The notes: generated by a model from the letters alone, not told the origin. A stretch of 64,000 bases of DNA from Thermasporomyces composti (GCF_003386795.1 NZ_QTUC01000001.1:2418001-2482000), one strand, 5' to 3'; shown: positions 43,852-52,586, numbered from the stretch's first letter. Made by a program: numbers and translations.

Positions 43852-43955
43852 CCCGAGGTCAGCGTTCCACATCCTCGGAGGCGACGCGTGACGTGCGCCC
43901 GCGAGGCGAGGACGACGTCGTGCGCCGTCCCGTCGTTGCGCGACAGCGGAGCCAG

Positions 43956-43992
43956 CAGGGTGCCCGCGATGGAGTGAGTCGCGGGCACCCTG
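43956..43992. terminator. Bidirectional terminator
   Basis: A perfect 14-bp stem (43956-43969 with 43979-43992), arms beginning CAGGGTGCCCGCGA, 9-base loop. It lies between the convergent DHFR-fold and DUF418 genes. Confidence 0.85.
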
Positions 43993-44020
43993 GTTCGCAG
44001 CCCCGACCACGGCACGTCGG

Positions 44021-45259
44021 TCACCGCCCGTCTGCTCTCGCTCGGGAGCGCCCGTACGCCAGTCGCCGTAGGACGAGCTCGGCGGGTCCCCGGTACCCGC
44101 GGCGTCGCATGAGGTCGGCTCCGACGAGGGTGACCAGCCAGACGGCGATCGCCGAGCCGACCGCGACGAACGTGGTGCTGCCCGTCCTCGTGCCGAGTGC
44201 CAGGGTGTAGGGCGATGCCAGCACCAACCAGGCGACCGACTGACACAGGTAGCCGGTGAGGGAGCGCTGACCCAGCGCGGTGAGAGCGGTCAGGAATCGG
44301 GAGCGTCGGCGAGACGTCGATGTCAGCCGGGCGACGACAAGACCGAAGAGGCAGACGTAGCCGAGGCCGCCGAAGATCCCCGAGACCTCGTGGAGGAGCT
44401 TGGCCCACGGGGCTGTGCTGGTGTCGACGGCGAGGAGGCCGCCGGCGAGCAGTGCCATCGGGAGTCCACCGAGGATGCCGGCACTCCACCCGACCACGGC
44501 GCCGTGGTGAAGCAGCCGGTGGTGACGCGCCGGTTCCTCGAGCACGCGACGGCGGGCCGCCCACACCCCGACCCACACGATGGGGAAGTACGCCAGGAGG
44601 AGCATCACGTTCGTCGGCCATTCCGTCCACCGGAGGTGAACGGACGCGACGTAGCTGTCCGCGGCGACCGACGGGAAGGGGGTCGTCGGCACCGCCGCTC
44701 GTGGTCCGGCGCCCTCGATGAGGCCGACGGCCACGACGACTGAGAGCGCGACGACGTAGACCCCGAGGAGGCCTAGCAGCCACAGTGCGGCTCGGTGAAC
44801 CCGGTCGCCGCGATGCAGGAGGACGAGGCCGAAGATCAATCCGATGAGGCCGTACGTGCCGAGGATGTCACCGGCGTAGAGCAGGATGCCGTGGACGGCG
44901 CCGAAGGCCAGGAGTGCGCAGCTCCTGCGCAGGAGCACCGCCCGGACGGCGGCCGGTGAGCTGCCGGCCGCCTCCTGGCGTCGGGTGAACTGCACCAGGC
45001 TGTACCCGAACAGGAAGGCGAACAGCGGGATGGCCCGGGCGTTCACGAGCTCCAGCTGGGCGATGGTGACCAGCCGTTCGAGACCTCGCGGTGTCGGCTC
45101 CACTCCGGGCGTGCTCGCGAAGAAGACGCCCGTACCGTTCGCGAGCGCGATGAGAAGCAGCATCGCGCCACGGGCCAGATCGGGTGCGAGGGCGCGCTCC
45201 TTCTGGTTTGTCGGGCCGCGGGCTGTGCTCGCGACGAAGGGACGGCTCTCGGTGACCAT
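44021..45259 (-). CDS. DUF418 membrane protein
   Basis: A 412-residue protein with about ten hydrophobic helices. The motifs LARGAMLLLIALAN at the start, RAIPLFAFLFGYSLVQF and the C-terminal FLTALTALGQRSLTGYLCQSV are typical of DUF418/YeiB proteins, which resemble membrane acyltransferases; function unknown. The ATG at 45257-45259 has GAGGAG six bases upstream. It is divergent from a TetR gene across a palindromic A/T-rich region and is the probable target of that repressor. Confidence 0.88.
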   Translation of the reverse strand: MVTESRPFVASTARGPTNQKERALAPDLARGAMLLLIALANGTGVFFASTPGVEPTPRGLERLVTIAQLELVNARAIPLFAFLFGYSLVQFTRRQEAAGSSPAAVRAVLLRRSCALLAFGAVHGILLYAGDILGTYGLIGLIFGLVLLHRGDRVHRAALWLLGLLGVYVVALSVVVAVGLIEGAGPRAAVPTTPFPSVAADSYVASVHLRWTEWPTNVMLLLAYFPIVWVGVWAARRRVLEEPARHHRLLHHGAVVGWSAGILGGLPMALLAGGLLAVDTSTAPWAKLLHEVSGIFGGLGYVCLFGLVVARLTSTSRRRSRFLTALTALGQRSLTGYLCQSVAWLVLASPYTLALGTRTGSTTFVAVGSAIAVWLVTLVGADLMRRRGYRGPAELVLRRLAYGRSRARADGR

Positions 45260-45310
45260 GGGGACTCCTCGGTGGCAGGGGATCGATCAGGCGAGTGCCA
45301 ATGGTGAACA

Positions 45311-45343
45311 TAGTTTATGATAGAAACTTTATCAGATAAACTA
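45311..45343. promoter_or_regulatory. Probable TetR operator in the divergent promoter
   Basis: TAGTTTAT (45311-45318) and ATAAACTA (45336-45343) are perfect 8-bp arms. Between them TGATA (45318-45322) and TATCA (45330-45334) form an inner dyad. The segment is strikingly A/T-rich and contains -10-like hexamers on both strands (TATGAT on plus at 45316-45321, TATCAT on minus). Confidence 0.7.
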
Positions 45344-45401
45344 AATCCGCGAGGAGACCCCCGCCGAAGCGTTCTCCCCCGGCAAGGAGAGACTGCCGGC
45401 C

Positions 45402-46181
45402 ATGGTCGAGGAGGAACTGCCAGGTCGGCTGGTGCGCCTGTGGCGCCTGCGCAGCGAGCCGCGACTGGGACGGCCGGCCGAGCTTGACGTGGAGCGGATC
45501 GTCCGCACCGCGGTCGATCTCGCCGACCGTGACGGGCTGGCCGGTGCCACGCTGCCGAAGATCGCGCGGGAGCTCGGGGTCACGACGATGGCGCTGTATC
45601 GCCACGTCGGGTCCAAGGACGAGCTCGTCGTCCTCATGAGTGACTACGCCTACGGTCAGCCGCCCACGCTCCACGTCGACGACGGGCGGTGGCGTGAGGG
45701 CTTGCGGCAGTGGGCTTCCGCCATGGCCGTGGTACTTCGCCGCCACCCGTGGTTGGCGTACGTGCCGATCTCCAATCCCCCCTCGGGTCCGCACGCGATC
45801 GCGTGGATGGACGCCGGACTCACCGCTCTCCGAGAGACCGGGCTGGACTGGCTGGAGAAGGTCGGCATCCTCAGCCTGCTCGGTGGCTACGTCCGCAGCG
45901 CCATCCAGTTGAGTCTGGACCTTGCGAGCGGGCGTCGCGAGACCGGCGTTGACCAGGCGCAGGTCGAACGCGACTACGCCAGGGCGATGGAGAGGCTGGT
46001 CGACCCCGAGCGCTTCCCTGAGGCGGCACGGCTCTTCGCCTCGTCCGTCTTCGAGAGGCAACCCGTCGGCGAGCCAGTGGAGGTCGCGGACCGGGAGTTC
46101 GAGTTCGGCCTCAACCTCATCCTCGACGGAGTGGCCGCCGCGATCGAGGCTGCGAGGCGCCGCGACACGACCGACGGCTGA
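45402..46181 (+). CDS. TetR family transcriptional repressor (TetR_C_1 type)
   Basis: A 259-residue repressor. The N-terminal helix-turn-helix reads VRTAVDLADRDGLAGATLPKIAREL then VTTMALYRHVGSKDELVVLM, close to the tetracycline-repressor group. The C-terminal ligand domain has a GGYVRSAIQLSLD helix and a FEFGLNLILDG end. The ATG at 45402 follows AAGGAGAG at ten bases. It faces the DUF418 gene across a palindrome, so it probably represses both itself and that gene in response to an unknown small molecule. Confidence 0.9.
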   Translation: MVEEELPGRLVRLWRLRSEPRLGRPAELDVERIVRTAVDLADRDGLAGATLPKIARELGVTTMALYRHVGSKDELVVLMSDYAYGQPPTLHVDDGRWREGLRQWASAMAVVLRRHPWLAYVPISNPPSGPHAIAWMDAGLTALRETGLDWLEKVGILSLLGGYVRSAIQLSLDLASGRRETGVDQAQVERDYARAMERLVDPERFPEAARLFASSVFERQPVGEPVEVADREFEFGLNLILDGVAAAIEAARRRDTTDG

Positions 46182-46182
46182 T

Positions 46183-46331
46183 CGCGTTCGCCGCGCCCAC
46201 CGGAAGGTCGGTGTGGCCGTGTGGCCGTCGCCAGCGAACCCGAAGACCAACCCTGGGGCGTGCGCGAGGCCACCGTCCTCCATCCCGACGGCAACAGTCT
46301 CACCTTGTCCGCACCGCTTCCGAGCTCCTGA
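46183..46331 (+). pseudogene. VOC (glyoxalase-like) domain remnant
   Basis: The frame ending at 46329-46331 reads SEPEDQPWGVREATVLHPDGN and SLTLSAPLP, the C-terminal strand pair of vicinal-oxygen-chelate proteins. A D-R-V-x-x-AHRKV helix precedes it in another frame. No start or N-terminal module is present, so it is a fragment. Confidence 0.5.
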
Positions 46332-46554
46332 CACGAGGGGTGTCCCGTTCGCCGACGTCCCGGGCAGCGTTGGCGCTACCACACCCCAGGCCGCCGTCAG
46401 GGCACTCACGTCCCTGACCTGGCGCCTGCCGTCGTTCGACGACCTCGAAGCCGAGGCGGACGACAGCGACCTCGACGACGTACCCGAGCCAGAGCTTCCC
46501 CCTGAGTGGGCGGACCGCCCTGTTCCACCGGAGTTCGCCACGTCCCTCAAGCTC

Positions 46555-46899
46555 GTGGAGGAGCTGAGGGTGGAGGCGCGCCGACAGCGGGAGGCCTACG
46601 AGAGGTTCCGCGCCGACCTCACCACGCTCACCAGCACCGCCACGTCAGCTGATGGCGAGGTCGAGGTCACCCTCCGGGGTGGTGGCGAGGTGGTCCGCAT
46701 TGACATCGACGACAGTGCCCTGCGACACGGTGCCTCCAGGGTCGCCTCCCTGGTGCTGGGCACGTTGCATCAAGCCCAAGCCACTCTGGCGGCACGTCTC
46801 GCCGAGGCCGCTCAGGAGGTCGCGGCGCCTCGGCTCAACCTCCGTGACCTGGTGAGGAGCTACCTTCCCGACGACTTCGAGAAGGAAGGCCATGGGTAG
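46555..46899 (+). CDS. YbaB/EbfC-like protein of a WXG cassette, start uncertain
   Basis: At least 114 residues with the YbaB/EbfC layout: a long charged helix (LVEELRVEARRQREAYERF), then TSTATSADGEVEVTLRGGGEV strands, then a SLVLGTLHQAQATLAARLAE helix. Nucleoid-associated EbfC binds DNA; relatives encoded beside WXG proteins in actinobacteria have no known role. GTG 46555 or GTG 46570 (with GGAGGAG six bases before it) could be the start. An acidic in-frame region (FDDLEAEADDSDLDD) back to about 46399 also looks coding but has no start codon, so the gene may be longer or its 5' end damaged. It overlaps the next gene by eight bases. Confidence 0.65.
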   Translation: MEELRVEARRQREAYERFRADLTTLTSTATSADGEVEVTLRGGGEVVRIDIDDSALRHGASRVASLVLGTLHQAQATLAARLAEAAQEVAAPRLNLRDLVRSYLPDDFEKEGHG

Positions 46900-47233
46900 T
46901 CCAGAGGGAGCGAAGTACAGCACCGACGAGATCATCACGTGTATGAGCACGCTCGCTCAACTCCAACGGCGGACGAAAGACATCCTCGAGCTCGCCATCG
47001 ACGCTGATCCCGACTGGTACACCTGGGGAGTCATCGGCATCCCGTTCGCGGTCTGGTACGGGAATACGGCTGACGATGTCTACAGACATCTCAGCATGAT
47101 CGGTGAGTGCCTCAAGAACAAGGTCGACGCACTGGACTGCGTCTCACAGAGCTATCGCGCCCTGGAAGAGGGAATCAGCCGCGCTATGGAAAAGATCGAA
47201 GAAATGCTCGACAGTGGCCCTTTCATCGGCTGA
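46892..47233 (+). CDS. WXG100-like small helical protein
   Basis: A 113-residue protein made of two long helices (IITCMSTLAQLQRRTKDILEL and VYRHLSMIGECLKNKVDALD continuing to EEML) joined by a turn containing WYG, reminiscent of the WXG hairpin of ESX/type VII substrates. Its length is standard for WXG100 proteins, though the W-x-G is followed by a longer tail. It has no signal peptide. AAGGAAGG lies just before the ATG. It overlaps the YbaB-like gene, and the next gene follows after ten bases. Confidence 0.6.
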   Translation: MGSPEGAKYSTDEIITCMSTLAQLQRRTKDILELAIDADPDWYTWGVIGIPFAVWYGNTADDVYRHLSMIGECLKNKVDALDCVSQSYRALEEGISRAMEKIEEMLDSGPFIG

Positions 47234-47243
47234 GGAGGGCGAC

Positions 47244-48275
47244 GTGGCCGACGATCCGAAAAGGGACAGCGACGTCACCAGCGACGAAACCGGCAGTGAT
47301 ATCTCTTTCAGCCCCGACGGTTTCGACATCATTCGGTTCGACCCGTCGAAAGATATCCCGGTCATCTCGTCCGGTCCGATCTCTGCCTACGAGGCATACA
47401 AGAAGTACCAGGAGGAAGGCGACTGGGCGGAGCTGACCAACATCGCAGCTGCTGCGGCTGACCTCGGAATCAACGTCGTCACGTATATGGCTGACCCGCT
47501 CAACTTCCTCATCGGCGCGGGTCTGGGCTTCCTCATCGATGTCATCCAGCCTCTGGAGGATGCATTGGGGCTGGTGACAGGGAATCCCGAGCGCATGGAG
47601 ACGGAAGTCTCCAAGTGGGAGCGTATCGAGAAAGCGCTCAAGCCGTTGGCCGATGAGATCCGCGCGTCGGCAAACGAAGGCCTCATCAGCTGGGAGGGCA
47701 AGGCAGCCGAAGCGGCGAAGACGCGGATCAACCTCTTCGCTGATGGTGTGGAGGCGGCCGGCAACGAGGTGAAGCAGATCGTCTCCATCCTCAATATCGC
47801 GAAGACCGTCATGGACATCGCCCAGGCCTTCGTCATCAGCCTGATGGCGACCTTCGTGGAGTGGCTCGTCTGGACCTGGACGCCGGCGCTCGCAGCGGCC
47901 GGTCCCACGTTCGGCGCCTCCACCGCGGCGGCGGGAGCTGCCACGACTGCCCAGGCAGGTATTGTCATGAGCCGCCTCTCGGCGTTCCTTACGAAGGTGG
48001 TCATGATTCTGCGACGCCTGCGCAGAGTGCTCTATCGGATGCACGGAAAGCGCATGCGTCGAGTCCAGGTGACGTTCCAGATGCGTGAAGGCGGCCGATT
48101 TGGGTCGTGGATCAGCGCGCAGCAGGCGCTCATAAACTCGCTCAAGGATTATCGGACCTATCTTGGTACCATCCAAAAGGCTGCGAATACCACGATCAAC
48201 GAGACCAAGAGCTACTACGAGAATATGTCGGACCGACAGGATGACGTCGACAGCAAGCTAGATCCCAATAGGTGA
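47244..48275 (+). CDS. WXG-domain protein with hydrophobic helices, possible type VII substrate
   Basis: A 343-residue protein. An acidic N-terminus (residues 1-50) is followed by helical segments, then ANEGLISWEGKAAEAAKTRI with a WEG turn of the WXG type and two long helices around it. Residues about 190-235 are hydrophobic (VISLMATFVEWLVWTWTPAL and an Ala/Gly-rich stretch). The C-terminal 100 residues are basic then helical. No toxin domain is recognisable. The GTG at 47244 has GGAGG six bases before it. The stop overlaps the next ATG by one base. Confidence 0.65.
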   Translation: MADDPKRDSDVTSDETGSDISFSPDGFDIIRFDPSKDIPVISSGPISAYEAYKKYQEEGDWAELTNIAAAAADLGINVVTYMADPLNFLIGAGLGFLIDVIQPLEDALGLVTGNPERMETEVSKWERIEKALKPLADEIRASANEGLISWEGKAAEAAKTRINLFADGVEAAGNEVKQIVSILNIAKTVMDIAQAFVISLMATFVEWLVWTWTPALAAAGPTFGASTAAAGAATTAQAGIVMSRLSAFLTKVVMILRRLRRVLYRMHGKRMRRVQVTFQMREGGRFGSWISAQQALINSLKDYRTYLGTIQKAANTTINETKSYYENMSDRQDDVDSKLDPNR

Positions 48276-48571
48276 TGAGCCGGATGCCAGCACACGACGA
48301 ACCACCGTCGCGGCGCTCTCCGAAGTGGGACGCTCGGCAGGCCTGGCGTCAGATGCCCGTGTCAGCCGCGGTCGTCCTCGGGGTCGGCGTTGGCCTGCTC
48401 GTTCAACTGCTCTACATCATCGGTGTCGAGCTGGCCGGTCGGCCGCTCGGCTCCCTGACCGCCCCGGTGGGGTGGGGTCTCTTTCTGGTCGCCGGAGGGG
48501 CGTTCTTCACGTGGTGGTGGCGCTGGTCTCGGGAGACGCGGGAACGACGGTCGCGACGGAGACGACGCTAG
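48275..48571 (+). CDS. Small membrane protein closing the WXG cassette
   Basis: A 98-residue protein with two membrane segments (about residues 29-52 and 63-82) and a strongly basic tail (RERRSRRRRR). I do not recognise it. The ATG overlaps the preceding stop by one base, so it is coupled. The next 295 bases (48572-48866) contain no recognisable gene. Confidence 0.65.
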   Translation: MSRMPAHDEPPSRRSPKWDARQAWRQMPVSAAVVLGVGVGLLVQLLYIIGVELAGRPLGSLTAPVGWGLFLVAGGAFFTWWWRWSRETRERRSRRRRR

Positions 48572-48866
48572 CCGTGAATCCGCGGCGGTGGAATGTCGCC
48601 AGCGTGAACCCGTGGGATGGTCGCCGCTCTCCTCGTGCGTCTTGTTGTTCCACGCACCGAGCGGTCGTGCATGCGACCGTGGGCTGGTTCCTCACGGCCG
48701 GAGGGGGCCGCGGTCTTGTCCGGGCGTCACCGCGAACCGATAGTGAGAGACGTCTGCTCACCTCGACGATCGCGACGGCGCCCTTCGCGACAGCGGTCGT
48801 CCGGGCAGTTCGACCGTCGAGCAGCCACGGCCAAGGCCGCCCTGGGCCCCGGCGTTGGAGCCAGCG

Positions 48867-49706
48867 ATGCCTGACGACCACATGGACATGGCCACCGCCC
48901 TTCGTGACCTCGGCGTCCACGAGGACACGCTGACGACGGAGGAGAAGGAGCGGCTCGATCGGGACGGTTACCTACCGCTGTTCGGCATCCTCAGCGCCGA
49001 CGAGGTGGGGGCCATCAACCGCCGGCTGGCGGAGCTCATCGCCGAGGAAGGAGACCGGGCGGGACTCGAGGTGCACCAGGAGGTCGGCACGGACCGGCTG
49101 GCAGACCTGGTCAACAAGGATCCCTTGTTCGAGGTCTGCTTCAGCCACCCGAGGGTGCTGGCCGCCATCTGGCACGTCCTGGGCGAGTTCCGGCTCTCGT
49201 CGCTCAACAGCCGGGCGGCGCTCCCCGGGCAGGGGCACCAGGCGCTCCACGCCGACTTCGGAGAGCCGGTGCCGCCAGGCGAGTACCGGGTCTGCAACTC
49301 GATCTGGCTCCTCGACGACTTCACCCCGGAGAACGGGGCGACGCGCGTCGTTCCCGGCACCCACCGCAGCGGAAAGATGCCGGCGGAGGTGATGGCTGAT
49401 CCCGCTGACCCGCATCCGGACGAGGTGGTGCTGACGGCGCCGGCGGGCACGGTGGTCGTGTTCAACAGCCACCTGTGGCACGGCGGCACCCTGAACCGCT
49501 CGCCGAGGCCGCGTCGGGCGATGCACTCGTACTTCTGCCGCCGTGACGTGCCGCAGCAGCTCGACCAGGCCGCCTACATCCGCCCGGAGACGTTTGCCCG
49601 GCTCAGCCCAGCGCAACGGTTCATCCTGGACGTCACCGAGGAGGACGCCCGGCGCAACGCCACCCGCGGCGTCGCGCCGGCGCCCGGTGCTACGGGCGCC
49701 GGATGA
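48867..49706 (+). CDS. Phytanoyl-CoA dioxygenase family protein
   Basis: A 279-residue Fe(II)/2-oxoglutarate dioxygenase. The iron ligands appear as QALHADFG (His-x-Asp) and the distal His in SHLWHGGTL; NGATRVVPGTHRSG and the final AMHSYFCRRDV strand are typical. The substrate is unknown (family members act on lipids, halogenated metabolites and antibiotics). The ATG at 48867 has TTGGAG upstream. It overlaps the convergent DUF4855 gene by 17 bases. Confidence 0.88.
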   Translation: MPDDHMDMATALRDLGVHEDTLTTEEKERLDRDGYLPLFGILSADEVGAINRRLAELIAEEGDRAGLEVHQEVGTDRLADLVNKDPLFEVCFSHPRVLAAIWHVLGEFRLSSLNSRAALPGQGHQALHADFGEPVPPGEYRVCNSIWLLDDFTPENGATRVVPGTHRSGKMPAEVMADPADPHPDEVVLTAPAGTVVVFNSHLWHGGTLNRSPRPRRAMHSYFCRRDVPQQLDQAAYIRPETFARLSPAQRFILDVTEEDARRNATRGVAPAPGATGAG

Positions 49707-51363
49707 ACTCGTACGCCGCGTCGTACGTCGCCCGCACCTCGGGCTCGCTGCTCCGGGCCACGCCGAGAATCACGTCCCGAGCTCCCCAGTAGTAGGCCTT
49801 GAGCGCGCGGTCCGCACCGGTGCGTCGGAACGTCTCGAGGTAGTTGAGGAACTTCTGCCGCGCGCCCGGGTCGGTGAGCATGCTCCGGTCACCTTCGATC
49901 TCCACACCCTGCCCGGACCAGCGGGCCAGGTCGCTCGCCTGCTCCAGCCGTCGCGTGTCCTGCGGTGGCAGGGTGGCGTCGAAGAAGAAGTTTGGCTGCA
50001 GCATGGACGCGTCGAACCCGTACGACCTCCAGAACTGGAAGCCGGGCGCCTGGTAGTACGGGATCCAGTAGAACCGCAGGGTTCGTGGCGTACCTCGACG
50101 GATGCCGTGGAGGAGAGTGGACACCTGCCGGGTCAGCTCGGCGTCCGCGGAGCGAGGGATCACCGTCTCGCGCATCCAGTAGAAGCCGACGAGCTCGAGC
50201 CGGTCGCGCTGGGACCGCTGGTAACGCCTGAGCGCCTCGTCGACGTACCAGCGCACCACGCGGAGACGGTTGCGAAGCGAGGCTTCCTCGCCGACCCGGG
50301 TCGGGTTGAGGTCGAGCTGCTCGCCGTCGAGCGTTCCCCACGGCGTGGCCGCGTCGGGGACGGGGTTCGGGATCGGCAGGATCACCTTGACACGGTGGCG
50401 TCCGGGAGCGCCGAGGGCACGGGTGGCGCGCCTGGTCGCCTCGTTGAGCGCTGTCACGTTCACCTCAGGGGCGAAGAGTCGATCCAGCAGGTCGTCCCAC
50501 TCCGCCTTGGTGGGGTAGGCGTCCCGCTCGGATCCGCCGGCCATGAACAGAACGGTGTCGAACATCCAGTCCGTCGGCGTGCCCTGGTCGTCGACGTGGG
50601 TGATGACGGGGAGGAAGTCCTCGGCTCGCCAAGTCCCGAGCTCTCCGTTGGGGGACCGAGTGTCGTAGGTGTAGGCGAGGTAGACGTTGCGGACGCCACC
50701 GACCTGCTCGACACCCTGGGGGAGGAAGTCGCCCGGCTGATCCTCAGGCTCGAGCGGTCCGCTCGGCGGTCGTGCCCCGTGCTCGATGCCATCGGTCCCG
50801 TAGGCGTTGATCTCGTCGACGAAGGCCCAGACGTTGACGTCGAACGTCACCTTGAGGTAGCGGGCGTAGGTAGGGGTGATGGTGACGTCGACGGTGCGGC
50901 GTTCGACGTTCGTGCCCGTGTTGTCGCCTGGCGCCTCACCGGCGACGCGCCACGTGCTGCCGTCGAGGGAGAGGGAGTAGCGCACCGTGCCGGGCAGGTG
51001 GATGCCGAACTCGGGCGCGTACAGGAAGTCGGTGGAGAGCGAGCGGAGGGTTTTCACCTCGCCGAGGTCGAGCACCACCTCGCGGGATACCTGGCGTAGG
51101 TAGCCCACCCAGGCCGGGTCGGTGAAGTCGAGGCTGGCGTGGACGCCGTCGGTGAGCTCGAAGCCGTCGTCGGGATAGCTGGCGCGCTCGGTCTGCTGGT
51201 AGTTCGGGTCCGGGAAGCGGGCGCTCACCGTGTAGGTCGCGCCCTCCGCGACATCGCGCGGTCCCGCGGCCGCCGCGGACGGTCCGGCGAGGGTCATCGA
51301 GGACACGACCACGAGGGCCACCCCACTGGCCACAGTGGCTCGACGAGGCACGAACGGCACCAT
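49690..51363 (-). CDS. Secreted DUF4855 protein with an N-terminal discoidin-like domain
   Basis: A 557-residue secreted protein. The signal peptide is residues 1 to about 33 (FVPRRATVASGVALVVVSSM ending in GPSAAAA). Next comes a beta-rich F5/8 type C-like region (ASYPDDGFELTDGVHASL, then a REVVLDLGEVKTLRSL strand and TVRYSLSLDGSTW). The rest matches DUF4855: WGTLDGEQLDLNP, LVGFYWMRETVIP, RFYWIPYYQAPGF and LQPNFFF. The family is found among carbohydrate-active genes and may be a glycosidase-like TIM barrel. The ATG at 51361-51363 has GAGGAG eight bases upstream. Confidence 0.85.
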   Translation of the reverse strand: MVPFVPRRATVASGVALVVVSSMTLAGPSAAAAGPRDVAEGATYTVSARFPDPNYQQTERASYPDDGFELTDGVHASLDFTDPAWVGYLRQVSREVVLDLGEVKTLRSLSTDFLYAPEFGIHLPGTVRYSLSLDGSTWRVAGEAPGDNTGTNVERRTVDVTITPTYARYLKVTFDVNVWAFVDEINAYGTDGIEHGARPPSGPLEPEDQPGDFLPQGVEQVGGVRNVYLAYTYDTRSPNGELGTWRAEDFLPVITHVDDQGTPTDWMFDTVLFMAGGSERDAYPTKAEWDDLLDRLFAPEVNVTALNEATRRATRALGAPGRHRVKVILPIPNPVPDAATPWGTLDGEQLDLNPTRVGEEASLRNRLRVVRWYVDEALRRYQRSQRDRLELVGFYWMRETVIPRSADAELTRQVSTLLHGIRRGTPRTLRFYWIPYYQAPGFQFWRSYGFDASMLQPNFFFDATLPPQDTRRLEQASDLARWSGQGVEIEGDRSMLTDPGARQKFLNYLETFRRTGADRALKAYYWGARDVILGVARSSEPEVRATYDAAYEFIRRP

Positions 51364-51658
51364 CCCGGCACTCCTCACGATCGGCGAGCTGCCGGAATGG
51401 TACAGACCATAGGTATCCCGATGGAGTGGTACGACACAAGCCGGCCGCTCGTGGCCGTCGCTTGTCCGCCACGGCATTCCGACCGTTCGGGCCCGCCGGC
51501 TGTCTGCCCGTCAAGCCGGGCACCGTCCGAGCTCCTGGGTGGCTTCTGGGTGAGGGCAGTCCCCCGGTGGCTGACTAGCGTCGGGACGCGACGGGAGAAA
51601 TGCACGCCGTCGAAGCTCGAGCTTGTCCGGGCTCGCGCTCGTCGTCACGGAGGGTCCG

Positions 51659-51889
51659 ATGCCCCTGATCAACGTGAAGCTCATCGAGGGAGTCTTCGAC
51701 GAGGCACAGAAGGCTGAGATCGTGCGGGCCTTGACCGACGCGATGGTCGGTATCGAGGGCGAGCACATGCGGCCCGTGACGACGGTCATCGTCGAAGAGG
51801 TCAAGAGCGGCGACTGGGGCATCGGCGGCAAACCGATGACGACCGAGGACGTGAAGGCCCTGGCCGCCGGCACCACGGACGACGGGTGA
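51659..51889 (+). CDS. 4-oxalocrotonate tautomerase-like enzyme
   Basis: A 76-residue member of the tautomerase superfamily. The catalytic Pro follows the initiator Met (MPLINVKLIEG), and the length and the ALTDAMVGI helix fit. The ATG at 51659 has GGAGGG five bases upstream. These act on 2-hydroxydienoates or similar keto-enols; the natural substrate is unknown. It precedes a conserved hypothetical gene by 13 bases. Confidence 0.88.
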   Translation: MPLINVKLIEGVFDEAQKAEIVRALTDAMVGIEGEHMRPVTTVIVEEVKSGDWGIGGKPMTTEDVKALAAGTTDDG

Positions 51890-51902
51890 GGGGACGTTCG
51901 CG

Positions 51903-52490
51903 ATGAACGACAGCGACGACAACCGGCAGCGCAGCTTGGAGGAAGCGTCCGCACAAGACTGGCTCGGCGCCAATCCGGACCCTGATGTGTTGCTCAGCGT
52001 TCCCGATCTCGGCGTCGACAAGATCACGCTGAACGTCGAGGACCTCGAGGCCGACGTCGACTTGCACGCGAGGGTCCTGCAGGCGGTGGAGATTCACGTG
52101 GGAGCCCAGGTCACCCTGGGGCGGGTGGAGCTGGAGATCGAGAACGTCCATGCCAAAGCGATGTTGAAGGTCAAGCTCGACAAGGTGGCACAGATCGTCG
52201 ACCGGCTGATGCGCACCATCGAGGCGAACCCGGAGATCATCACGAGCTTGACCGCGCCCATCGGCCGTGGCGTTGAGGAGCTCGGCCGCGGCGCCGGCGA
52301 GGGGGTCCGTGAGATCGGCAAGGGGACGTCCGGGTCGCAGGACAACAGCTCCGACTCTCAGGGCTCGCGCAACGAGTCGGTCAACTCCCGCGAGCGTGAT
52401 CCGTCGCAGGTCGAGACCAAGCACGACGTCTCGTACGACGAGAAGGACAAGGACACCGGCGAGGTCCGACACCAGGAACGACGTGGTTGA
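51903..52490 (+). CDS. Conserved actinobacterial hypothetical protein
   Basis: A 195-residue soluble protein. A conserved centre (DVLLSVPDLGVDKITLNVED, then a LEADVDLHARVLQAVEIHVG strand-helix unit and a LDKVAQIVDRLMRTIE helix) is followed by a Gly-rich GRGVEELGRGAGEGV segment and a disordered Ser/Asp/Lys-rich tail from about residue 140. I know the central pattern only from unnamed actinobacterial proteins. It lies 13 bases after the tautomerase gene, probably in the same transcript. Confidence 0.75.
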   Translation: MNDSDDNRQRSLEEASAQDWLGANPDPDVLLSVPDLGVDKITLNVEDLEADVDLHARVLQAVEIHVGAQVTLGRVELEIENVHAKAMLKVKLDKVAQIVDRLMRTIEANPEIITSLTAPIGRGVEELGRGAGEGVREIGKGTSGSQDNSSDSQGSRNESVNSRERDPSQVETKHDVSYDEKDKDTGEVRHQERRG

Positions 52491-52586
52491 CAGAGCAGTC
52501 GCGTTTCCAGGACCGAGTTCGCCGCGGCTGTCGTCCGCCTGATGAGCGACGACGCCGCCGTGTCGGACGCGGGGCGGGAGCGAACG

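Noticed and set aside
46892-48275. Toxin-antitoxin or polymorphic toxin module in the WXG cassette
   Set aside because: No nuclease, deaminase, ADP-ribosyltransferase or other toxin signature and no recognisable immunity gene can be seen.
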